DNA from: FEN-987 sp035524675
Lineage (GTDB): Archaea; Thermoproteota; Bathyarchaeia; 40CM-2-53-6
Assembly (NCBI GenBank): GCA_035524675.1
Contig: DATKOK010000108.1
Coordinates: 1-12,100 of the forward strand
Length of the DNA: 12,100 nucleotides
Direction: 5' to 3'
A program made the translations under genes and the position numbers. Each line of letters begins with the position of its first letter. The stretch's first letter is position 1. The notes under the pieces were generated by a model. The model was not told where the DNA came from and did not search any database. It saw nothing but the letters and a program-made list of their open reading frames with translations. Positions 1 through 6,525 of this stretch are shown here, one piece after another.

Positions 1-2
1 TA

Positions 3-1676
3 TGGCTGAACGGCGTTCCTGTGACGACGGACTGGAGACCTGTGCCACTTCGCGAAGGAGTCTACTACGATGGACAGATACAGTTCAAAGACGGATCATC
101 TCGAGCAATTCCTCACACAGAACAGAACCCGATTTTCGATATTGCTCTCGACGTAGTGAAGAATGATGGACAAGTTCTGTTATTTGCTGAAACGCGACGA
201 CTCGCAGTGGACATGGGCAAGAAAGCGTCGGCACTGCTTCGACGAAATCTACCAAAAACTGACCGAAGAGGGCTAGAGATTATCGCGCAACGAATCCTAT
301 CTGTCGGCGAGAGAACTCGACTGGGAGAAACGCTTGCTGAACAGACACTGAACGGAGCTGCATTTCATCATGCAGGGTTAACAGGTGGTCATAGGAAACT
401 GATTGAAGAGGGATTCAAGGCAAGCCGGCTGAAGATCCTGTCAGCAACTCCCACTTTAGCTGCAGGAGTAAATCTGCCCGCGAGGACGGTCATCATCACT
501 AGCTACGAGAGATACGAGGCAGGTTACGGTCGATACCCCATCTCAGTGCTAGAGTACAAACAATTTTGCGGACGGGCGGGTCGCCCACGCTACGACAAGT
601 ATGGGGAAGCGATCCTCATGGCGAGGACTGAAGACGAACAGGACTATCTCTTGAAGAATTACGCCCTTGCAGATCCCGAAAGGATCTGGTCGAAACTAGG
701 AGCCGAAAAGGTTCTTCGCCCTCATGTACTAGCAACCATTGCCACCCGGTTCGCGAATAGTGAAGACGGCCTGATCGAGTTCTTTGCCAAGACATTCTAC
801 GCATACCAATATGATCCGAAGATGATCAGATCAAAGCTAGGCGATATCCTGCGATTCCTAGGCAGAGAACAGATGGTTGAATTTGACGGGGAAGAACTCA
901 AAGCCACTAGGTTCGGCCGCAGAGTGTCAGAACTTTACATAGACCCCGTATCAGCAGTCATCTTACGCGACGGCCTCTACACTCGAGCGAAACATGTCAC
1001 CGAGGTCAGCTTCCTCCACTTAATCTCCAGAACTCCGGACATAGCTCCCAAACTTTACCCCCGAAGGGGCGAAGATGAAATGTTGGACCTCTTCGCTCGC
1101 GAGCATGAAGGGGAGTACATGTGTGAAGTCCCTGAATTCTTTGGCGAGGTAAATGGTATCACCTACGAGGAATTCCTCTCCGAAATCAAATGTGCTAGGG
1201 TGCTCTATGAATGGATCAATGAAACGTCAGAAGATGGAATACTGGAAGCTCACAAAGTAGAACCCGGAGACATTCTAAGGATAGTTGACACTTCCAAATG
1301 GCTCCTTCACGCAACCTACGAGCTGGCTGAACTCTTCGGTCATAAGGATCTCATGAGAATCACAAGAGAACTTCAGATTCGCTGCGCTAAAGGAGTGAAG
1401 GAGGAACTCCTACCGTTGGTGGGAATTGAAGGGGTCGGACGCGGACGAGCCCGTGCCTTATTCAACGCTGGCTACAGGACGATTGAAGAACTCAAGCACG
1501 CATCAGTCACCGACCTCATGAACGTACCCTTGATAGGGCCGACGGTAGCGAAAAAAATCAAGGAGCAGGTCGGCGGACTGATCAAAGCCGATGAATGGGA
1601 AAGTTTGAAGTCAGGGGCCGTTGAGAGCACTGAACAGAGCTTGTTGACTGACTACCGTGAAGACGAAGCAACTTAG
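3..1676 (+). CDS. hel308: Hel308/Ski2-like DNA helicase, C-terminal part (5' end outside window)
   Basis: Superfamily 2, Ski2-family 3'-5' DNA helicase that unwinds forked and lagging-strand structures in archaeal replication restart and repair. The frame is open from base 3 and reads WLNGVP before the GTG at 21, so that GTG is internal and the N-terminal domain (Walker A, DEAD/DExH box) lies upstream. Counting from the Val at 21: the SDWRPV-like segment is at 4-10, a RecA2 strand with FAETRR at 55-60, motif V region HHAGL...GVNLPAR at 117-155, and motif VI QFCGRAGRPR at 181-190. A winged helix and the helical ratchet domain follow to about 450. A helix-hairpin-helix region (VGIEGVGRGRARAL, then VPLIGPTVAKK) lies at about 467-512. 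Hel308 is usually about 700-720 residues; 557 codons are seen here, so roughly 160 are missing. The TAG stop directly abuts the stop of the convergent purB. Family identity is secure. Confidence 0.95.
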   Translation, partial: WLNGVPVTTDWRPVPLREGVYYDGQIQFKDGSSRAIPHTEQNPIFDIALDVVKNDGQVLLFAETRRLAVDMGKKASALLRRNLPKTDRRGLEIIAQRILSVGERTRLGETLAEQTLNGAAFHHAGLTGGHRKLIEEGFKASRLKILSATPTLAAGVNLPARTVIITSYERYEAGYGRYPISVLEYKQFCGRAGRPRYDKYGEAILMARTEDEQDYLLKNYALADPERIWSKLGAEKVLRPHVLATIATRFANSEDGLIEFFAKTFYAYQYDPKMIRSKLGDILRFLGREQMVEFDGEELKATRFGRRVSELYIDPVSAVILRDGLYTRAKHVTEVSFLHLISRTPDIAPKLYPRRGEDEMLDLFAREHEGEYMCEVPEFFGEVNGITYEEFLSEIKCARVLYEWINETSEDGILEAHKVEPGDILRIVDTSKWLLHATYELAELFGHKDLMRITRELQIRCAKGVKEELLPLVGIEGVGRGRARALFNAGYRTIEELKHASVTDLMNVPLIGPTVAKKIKEQVGGLIKADEWESLKSGAVESTEQSLLTDYREDEAT

Positions 1677-3041
1677 CTATAGCCCGCGAGCTTGACGCTC
1701 CTCCAACGTTTTGCTAATCGCTAAGTCAACAAGCTGGCCAGACATGCCCAAGTATGATCGGGGATCCAAGCAGGCGTCTACCTCTGATGAGCTCAGAAGT
1801 TTTGAAACGACGTCGTTCTTCAATAGTAGAGTGCGAAAGCTATCTCCAGATTGCTGACCGCTGAATACAATCTGCTGAAGAAGCCTGTGAGCTTCCTGTC
1901 TCGGCATGCCTTTTTGCACGAGAGAAATCATAACCGACTCTGACATCATAGGATCTTTCCATTTCATCAAGTTCTCCAACATTTTATCCTCATTCACTCG
2001 GAGTCCACTGAGAATCCTCGTCATTGAGCCCAAGACGTGGTCTGTGAGGATGAACGATTCTGGGATTACAAAACGTTCGGAAGCGGACTGAGAAAGGTCC
2101 CGTTCATGCCACGTTACGATCCCTTCCAAAGCAGGTAGAACCAGGCTACGTAGAATCTTAGCATTGCTGGAGATACTCTCGCTTCTCCACGGATTCCGCT
2201 TCTGCGGCATAGCCGAGCTTCCCACTTGCTTTCCGGTCTGGAACGGTTCGCTTAACTCATCAATCTCAGGCCTCTGAAGGTTTCTGATCTCCGTAGCGAA
2301 TTTGTCCAAGGAACTAGCTATCATGGCGAAAAGGCATACTAGTTCAGCATAACGGTCACGTTGAACTATCTGGCTAGTCACCTCCGGCGAGCTAAGGCCA
2401 AGTTTTCGCATTGCCAGAGCTTGTATCTGAACGGCATTCTTACCGAATCCAGCCATAGTGCCTATGGCGCCGCTCATCTTTCCCACAAGGACACGTTGTT
2501 TACATTCATTCAGCCGCTCAATATGTCTACCAATCTCGCGAAGCCACACTGCGAACTTCAGTCCAAGTGTCATTGGCAAAGCATGCTGCGCATGAGTGCG
2601 TCCGATTATCAATGCGTCTCGGTATTGTTTCGTGAGGTTCATGATGACCTCTTCGAGCTTATCCATCCTTTGCGAGATCAACGCTAATCCATCTTTCATC
2701 TGTAATGCCAATGAGGTATCGAGGATATCAGCAGAAGTTGCGCCCAAGTGAACGTAGGTCGCGCCTTTGCCAGACTTTTCAGCGAGAGCGTCGACGAGGG
2801 CCATGACTTCATGATCGGTTGTTTTCTCGATCTCTCGAATCCTCTCCAGCTTAACATACTCCAGTGAGGAGTGCTGTATGATTTCTTGGGCTGCTTCCTT
2901 TGGTATGTCTCCAACTTCAGCCCTAGCCCAAGCCAACGCGGCTTCAACGTCGAGCATTCGTTGGAATCGTGTGCTCTCCTCGAAAATATCCCGTATTTCT
3001 GGACTACCATATCGGCCGGTATCGATAGGAAGAATAGGCAA
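1677..3041 (-). CDS. purB: Adenylosuccinate lyase
   Basis: Cytosolic fumarase/aspartase-superfamily lyase acting twice in purine synthesis: SAICAR to AICAR plus fumarate, and adenylosuccinate to AMP plus fumarate. Visible family landmarks in the 454 residues are the N-terminal LPIDTGRYGSPE (4-15), HLGATSADILDTS (98-109 region), the catalytic-histidine segment GRTHAQHALPMTLG (147-160) and the mobile signature loop GSSAMPQKRNP (274-284) with its catalytic serine. Many PurB proteins have MPHKRNP at this loop; Gln replaces His here. Length is normal. The start is TTG at 3041; it gives the N-terminus expected for archaeal PurB and no ATG lies nearby. A purine-rich GAGAGAG lies just upstream in the mRNA sense. 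The gene is divergent from the Asn-synthetase-like gene (62-bp spacer with a shared TATA-like element) and its stop abuts that of hel308. No purine-pathway neighbours are present, so it is probably transcribed alone. Confidence 0.96.
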   Translation of the reverse strand: MPILPIDTGRYGSPEIRDIFEESTRFQRMLDVEAALAWARAEVGDIPKEAAQEIIQHSSLEYVKLERIREIEKTTDHEVMALVDALAEKSGKGATYVHLGATSADILDTSLALQMKDGLALISQRMDKLEEVIMNLTKQYRDALIIGRTHAQHALPMTLGLKFAVWLREIGRHIERLNECKQRVLVGKMSGAIGTMAGFGKNAVQIQALAMRKLGLSSPEVTSQIVQRDRYAELVCLFAMIASSLDKFATEIRNLQRPEIDELSEPFQTGKQVGSSAMPQKRNPWRSESISSNAKILRSLVLPALEGIVTWHERDLSQSASERFVIPESFILTDHVLGSMTRILSGLRVNEDKMLENLMKWKDPMMSESVMISLVQKGMPRQEAHRLLQQIVFSGQQSGDSFRTLLLKNDVVSKLLSSSEVDACLDPRSYLGMSGQLVDLAISKTLEERQARGL

Positions 3042-3071
3042 CGCTCTCTCGTGCCACCACTACCCTAGCAG

Positions 3072-3084
3072 TTTAGTTATAAAG
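3072..3084. promoter_or_regulatory. Palindromic TATA element between purB and the Asn-synthetase-like gene
   Basis: The spacer of the divergent pair contains TTTAGTTATAAAG, with the perfect palindrome TTATAA at 3077-3082. Its centre is about 24-25 bp before the GTG at 3104, matching the usual archaeal TATA-to-start distance and implying a leaderless rightward message. It is about 38 bp before the TTG of purB, which would give a purB leader of about a dozen bases. No other AT-rich box is seen in the 62-bp spacer. Promoter activity is inferred from position and composition only. Confidence 0.5.
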
Positions 3085-3103
3085 CCAACACAACGGACAA
3101 GCA

Positions 3104-4516
3104 GTGACCAAATTGACAGCTCTAGCCGCCGTCTATGGCGACCGTAATTGCGATGCAAACGGGCTCATCACGAACATGCTTCACGCACTGAGTCACAGAG
3201 GCGGCAGAGTCAAGATTGAATGTAACAACGATCAAGCGGGCGTCGGATATGCGTCAAGTAGCCTGCCTGGAGGCTTCTTTGAATCCAAATCCTCGACCGT
3301 CATCCTTGACGGACTGTTCTTCCGAAGGACATTGCGAGGTCAGACCCGGCTAGCGCTCGAAGAATCTTCACGTAATTTCAGATCGATCATGAAAATACCT
3401 GGAGCGTTCGCGGAGATCTCATACCGACCGAATAGGCTTACAGTGGTGAGAGATCCAAATGGCCTAAGACCCCTCTACCACTCAACCCATAATGGCGTAA
3501 CGGCGATTGCTTCAGAACGGAAGGCTCTCTGGCGCATAGGACATACAAAGACTGAGCGTATCTTCCCAGGCTATCTTTACGCAGCCCACTCATACGGCAT
3601 GAGCAAGAGACGACTCTTCAGATTTTCTCCTCCGCGCCCGCAAGCTATGACGTTGGAGTATGCTGCTGCTCGGCTCAAACGGCACCTGCAGCGTTCAATC
3701 ACCTTGATAACTGCGAATTTAGATCACGTGGCAGTAGCCTTCTCTGGAGGACTTGATAGCGCGATTACGGCACTCCTAGCTAAGCAAGCAAATCTACAAG
3801 TCGAATTGGTCAGCACTGGACTAAGAGACTCTGCTGAATTACAAACCGTCGAGAAATATGCGAAAGCACTCGACCTGCCAATTAGCATCGAGGCATACGA
3901 GGCGGATTCAGTTGAGCATTTCTTACGACGAATCATTTGGCTAATCGAGGAGCACGACCTAATGAGAGTTAGTATTGCAGTTCCTCTGCATTGGGCAGCA
4001 TTGCTAGCAGCGCGACGAGGCCACTCAGTAATGCTGTGCGGCCAGGGCAGCGACGAACTGTACGGAGGCTACTACAAGTACGCGAAAATCCTCGACAACA
4101 AAGGCAGAACAGCTCTCCTATCTGCATTGTATAGTAGCATAGTTGAGGCCCCCCAAGTGAATTATGAACGTGATGAACAAGCCACATGTCCTACCGGTGT
4201 GGAACTACGCACACCGTTCGCCAACCTAGATGTTATCGACTTCTCACTCCGAATCCCACTAGAGTTCAAAGTCAAACCCGGCAACGACCTGGTGCGAAAA
4301 TGGGTTCTCAGAGCGGCAGCGCAGAGGGCAGGGTTACCGGAAGAGATGGTTTGGAGACGGAAAAAAGCAATACAGCATGGAACAGGTGTTGAAAAGGCCA
4401 TTCAACGGCTAGCAAGAAGACAGAAGCTTTCAACGCATGAATACCTGGCCAGAATCAGCACGGAAATATCTAAACTCTCAGAAATGCCATTGCCATCAGT
4501 AACTGATAATAGGTGA
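3104..4516 (+). CDS. Asparagine-synthetase-like ATP-dependent enzyme lacking the glutaminase cysteine
   Basis: A class-II amidotransferase/asparagine synthetase-type fold of 470 residues (bacterial AsnB is about 550). The C-terminal synthetase half is well kept: the ATP-pyrophosphatase loop FSGGLDS at 213-219, GQGSDELYGGY at 313-323 (GEGADELFGGY in AsnB), ELRTPF at 367-372 and RRKKAIQHGTG near 418-428. These imply adenylation of a carboxylate and attack by an amine. The N-terminal half is recognisable (HRGG at 31-34, VRDPNGLRPLY at 115-125) but starts MTKLTALAAVYG, so the Cys that must follow the initiator Met in active Ntn glutaminases is absent. The NGEIYN-type motif is also not visible. 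An in-frame stop at 3080-3082 rules out a longer form carrying it. The enzyme is therefore probably ammonia-dependent or uses another amine, as in beta-lactam-synthetase relatives; the product is unknown. Start GTG at 3104; first gene of a three-gene unit. Confidence 0.85.
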   Translation: MTKLTALAAVYGDRNCDANGLITNMLHALSHRGGRVKIECNNDQAGVGYASSSLPGGFFESKSSTVILDGLFFRRTLRGQTRLALEESSRNFRSIMKIPGAFAEISYRPNRLTVVRDPNGLRPLYHSTHNGVTAIASERKALWRIGHTKTERIFPGYLYAAHSYGMSKRRLFRFSPPRPQAMTLEYAAARLKRHLQRSITLITANLDHVAVAFSGGLDSAITALLAKQANLQVELVSTGLRDSAELQTVEKYAKALDLPISIEAYEADSVEHFLRRIIWLIEEHDLMRVSIAVPLHWAALLAARRGHSVMLCGQGSDELYGGYYKYAKILDNKGRTALLSALYSSIVEAPQVNYERDEQATCPTGVELRTPFANLDVIDFSLRIPLEFKVKPGNDLVRKWVLRAAAQRAGLPEEMVWRRKKAIQHGTGVEKAIQRLARRQKLSTHEYLARISTEISKLSEMPLPSVTDNR

Positions 4517-4992
4517 AATCGCGGAATTCGAGCCAGGCCGCATCTTCAATGTCAACTTCGTCCAGTCGTTGCCCTCGTTGCGGTTACGTACTGAGATACA
4601 CTAGAACCGGCTATTTATGCGACTTCTGCGGATTGAAAGGAACGCGGTCAGCTTCCGACATTATAGCGTCAACTGAAACCAGCCTCAGAAGAAAAGTTCA
4701 GGAATTCCTAGAGCCACGAAAACCCATAACGTACACTCAGCCAACACAGCGACCGATGCAGATGTGCATCTTTTGCAGAATGAACATTCCTTTCGGAAGC
4801 GTCACATGTCCTTTATGCGGGAAACCTCAAACAGGTCTCAATGATCAGGACAGGCGAGTCCTCGATTACATTACAGCCCGCGAAGGAACAATTTCGATCT
4901 CCACCGCTGCAGCCGAACTATCCATGCCCCTAGACCAGTTGACGACGTCGATCGAACGTCTTAAGGCCCTAGGTGCCTTGAAACAGGAATAG
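4513..4992 (+). CDS. Double zinc-ribbon protein with C-terminal winged-helix domain
   Basis: A 159-residue protein of unknown function. A Ser-rich N-terminus leads into a first zinc ribbon, CPRCG...CDFCG (Cys 20, 23, 36, 39). A charged linker with predicted helix (about 55-70) follows, then a second ribbon, CIFC...CPLCG (Cys 85, 88, 99, 102). The last 48 residues (about 112-159) look like a winged helix-turn-helix (RRVLDYITAREGTIS, then SIERLKALGALKQE). This layout suits a DNA- or RNA-binding regulator or a transcription-associated adaptor. The GTG at 4513 overlaps the stop of the upstream gene as GTGA, suggesting translational coupling. ATG at 4549 (codon 13) is the alternative and would remove only the Ser-rich leader; neither has a clear Shine-Dalgarno site. 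The next gene begins 2 bp after the stop. The domains are clear; the role as regulator of the cassette is inference. Confidence 0.75.
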   Translation: MKSRNSSQAASSMSTSSSRCPRCGYVLRYTRTGYLCDFCGLKGTRSASDIIASTETSLRRKVQEFLEPRKPITYTQPTQRPMQMCIFCRMNIPFGSVTCPLCGKPQTGLNDQDRRVLDYITAREGTISISTAAAELSMPLDQLTTSIERLKALGALKQE

Positions 4993-4994
4993 AG

Positions 4995-5564
4995 ATGCTG
5001 CGTACAAACCTCAAAATTGCAATGGACCTTGACGGCGTACTCGCAGACACAATACAATCCTTCTGCAAGATTCTCAACGCCCGACGCTCAACCAAATATT
5101 CACCTGAAGCATTCGATCGGTGGAATGCCTGGGAAATCGCGCACATAAGTAGAGACGAGTTTCTGAGAACCCTGGACGAAGCATGGTTCAATTGGAGGAG
5201 TATACCTCCAATGGAGGACAATCTCGCTGCTAAAGTGTCTCGTCTCACCACGTTCGGGACGATTGATATCGTCACGGGGAGAAGTGAAGCAACAGTACCC
5301 GCGGCGCAGGAATGGCTCCGTTTTCATAGGATTCCTTACGGAAAGTTCGTCAGGACAATAAGCACGAGCGCAAAAGCAGAACTTGACTACGATATTTTCA
5401 TCGACGACTCAGATTTCCTGATGTCGCTCATTGCGTCTAGATTGTTCGGATTCGGCTTTCTGTACACTCAGCCTTGGAACAAGGCTGCCAAGATCTTGCC
5501 ACGCATCTTCCGAGTCAAATGCTGGGAAGATCTCCCCCCATTAATTGGACAAATTCAATCGTGA
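4995..5564 (+). CDS. HAD hydrolase resembling 5'(3')-deoxyribonucleotidase (NT5C family)
   Basis: A 189-residue soluble HAD-superfamily phosphohydrolase. Motif I is MDLDGVLADT with nucleophile Asp11 and acid/base Asp13. Motif II is VTGR (93-96, Thr94), motif III Lys127 in SAKAELDYD, and motif IV DIFIDDS (Asp137, Asp138). The small helical cap between motifs I and II (about 20-85) and the motif IV spacing resemble the NT5C/YorS-type nucleotidases that dephosphorylate nucleoside monophosphates. Substrate cannot be read from sequence. ATG at 4995 lies 2 bp after the zinc-ribbon gene and is preceded by AGGA at 4985-4988, a weak ribosome-binding site. It is the last gene of the 3104-5564 unit, and its end faces the stop of a leftward redoxin gene 52 bp away. 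A nucleotidase beside an adenylating enzyme could clear or recycle nucleotide product, but this is only inference. Confidence 0.8.
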   Translation: MLRTNLKIAMDLDGVLADTIQSFCKILNARRSTKYSPEAFDRWNAWEIAHISRDEFLRTLDEAWFNWRSIPPMEDNLAAKVSRLTTFGTIDIVTGRSEATVPAAQEWLRFHRIPYGKFVRTISTSAKAELDYDIFIDDSDFLMSLIASRLFGFGFLYTQPWNKAAKILPRIFRVKCWEDLPPLIGQIQS

Positions 5565-5616
5565 AAGGACACATTGGGCCAAGTCGACGGAATTTAATTG
5601 AGCTAGTAGTGAATGG

Positions 5617-6168
5617 CTATTTCCACTTCACGGTGCAGCCGACTGGTGCAGTCTCCGCCAACGCGACCTTCTCTCCGCGCAAGATCGCATCCAAAGCATT
5701 GCGTAAGTAGTGAACTTTGACCGCGTTGGGATTATCGTAATTGTCGTCAATCGCCCCGTGGTACTGCAGTGTCCTCTTAGTATCAAACAAGAAGACTTCC
5801 GGTGTCCGTTGAGCACCATATGAGGTCGCTACCTTCTGATCCTCATCGCGGAGATACGGGAAGTTAAACTTCTTTTCACGAGCCCGTACTTTCATGTTTT
5901 GAAAATTATCTTCTGGATATTTCGAAGCGTCGTTTGCGTTTATCGCGATCAGCTGGACGCCCTTGCTCGCATAATCAGATTGAATCTTAACCATGCGATC
6001 TTCCCATGCGCGCACATAGGGGCAATGATTGCAGCTGAAAACTACCACAGTATACTTGTTCGTGAACTCGTTTAATGAATGGGTTTTATCATCGGTCCCT
6101 GGAAGGTTGAACTCTAGGGCCTTATCGCCTAACTTCAAGTTCGCCACTTTATTCACCAGCTGCGTCAA
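5617..6168 (-). CDS. Thioredoxin-fold peroxiredoxin-like protein (CNHC type)
   Basis: A 183-residue cytosolic redoxin of the AhpC/TSA-thioredoxin superfamily, resembling the PRX_like1 group. After a lead-in GDKALEFNLPG (14-24) comes the strand VVVFSCNHCPYV with the CxxC pair Cys46/Cys49, then a cis-proline site at Pro123 (RTPEVFLFD) and the group's C-terminal PVGCTVKWK with a third Cys, Cys178. Known relatives are thiol-dependent oxidoreductases or peroxidases of uncertain substrate; Cys178 may act as a resolving cysteine. There is no signal peptide. The TTG at 6168 is the longest start; GTG at codon 5 is equally possible, and no Shine-Dalgarno site helps. It lies 15 bp downstream of the small thioredoxin-like gene, so the two are probably co-transcribed and may work together. 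Family confident, reaction uncertain. Confidence 0.9.
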   Translation of the reverse strand: MTQLVNKVANLKLGDKALEFNLPGTDDKTHSLNEFTNKYTVVVFSCNHCPYVRAWEDRMVKIQSDYASKGVQLIAINANDASKYPEDNFQNMKVRAREKKFNFPYLRDEDQKVATSYGAQRTPEVFLFDTKRTLQYHGAIDDNYDNPNAVKVHYLRNALDAILRGEKVALAETAPVGCTVKWK

Positions 6169-6183
6169 CGTCTAGAGGAGCTT

Positions 6184-6495
6184 TTAAGATTCTCTTCGAA
6201 TGGCTCGACGAATCATTTCCTCGGATGGAAGGGGAGAGATTCTGCCGTCTTCGAGCTGGTACGCTCGACATGCTAAACCGTAGTGACTGTTTACTTGCGG
6301 ATCGATGTCGATCTCGTTCAGGAGTATTGTTGGGGACCCCACGAACCGAAGGCGCTTGGCTTGTTCATCGCTATCCACCTTGATTATATCTACGCTGACG
6401 GTGAGGCCTTCTTCAGTCAGGACCTTCCGCAATCGCGCCAATGCTTGTTCGTGGGAGGGACAATCCTCCGTATACTGAAACGTGACTCGAAGCAT
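6184..6495 (-). CDS. Small thioredoxin-fold protein with single-cysteine CPSH site
   Basis: A 103-residue protein with a glutaredoxin/thioredoxin-like plan: strand VTFQYTE, an active-site-like turn DCPSH (Cys12), a helix, strand VDIIKVDSD, then GSPTILLN with the cis-proline at Pro55, and a C-terminal helix. Cys76 in LACRAYQ matches the conserved L-x-CRxY seen in small proteins often found near mercury- or thiol-related genes. Only one Cys remains at the CxxC position (CPSH), so it may act as a monothiol transfer or metal-binding protein, or pair Cys12 with Cys76. ATG at 6495 is preceded by AAAAGGAATC, a plausible ribosome-binding site. It lies 30 bp after the PLP-lyase stop and 15 bp before the CNHC redoxin, suggesting one transcript. 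Fold likely; function unknown. Confidence 0.8.
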   Translation of the reverse strand: MLRVTFQYTEDCPSHEQALARLRKVLTEEGLTVSVDIIKVDSDEQAKRLRFVGSPTILLNEIDIDPQVNSHYGLACRAYQLEDGRISPLPSEEMIRRAIRRES

Positions 6496-6525
6496 CTCAG
6501 ATTCCTTTTGGGAAGGGGACGGTGG

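Noticed and set aside
21..23. GTG at 21 as the real start of the helicase gene
   Set aside because: The frame is open upstream with WLNGVP, matching the Hel308 segment that precedes the DWRPV motif, and the motor domain would otherwise lack its ATP-binding half.
2361..2687. 108-codon rightward ORF inside purB
   Set aside because: Antisense to conserved PurB catalytic segments, with no family resemblance and no start signal.
5565..5616. Terminator or small RNA between the convergent nucleotidase and redoxin genes
   Set aside because: Only an AATTTAATT patch is seen; there is no stem-loop with a T-run on either strand.
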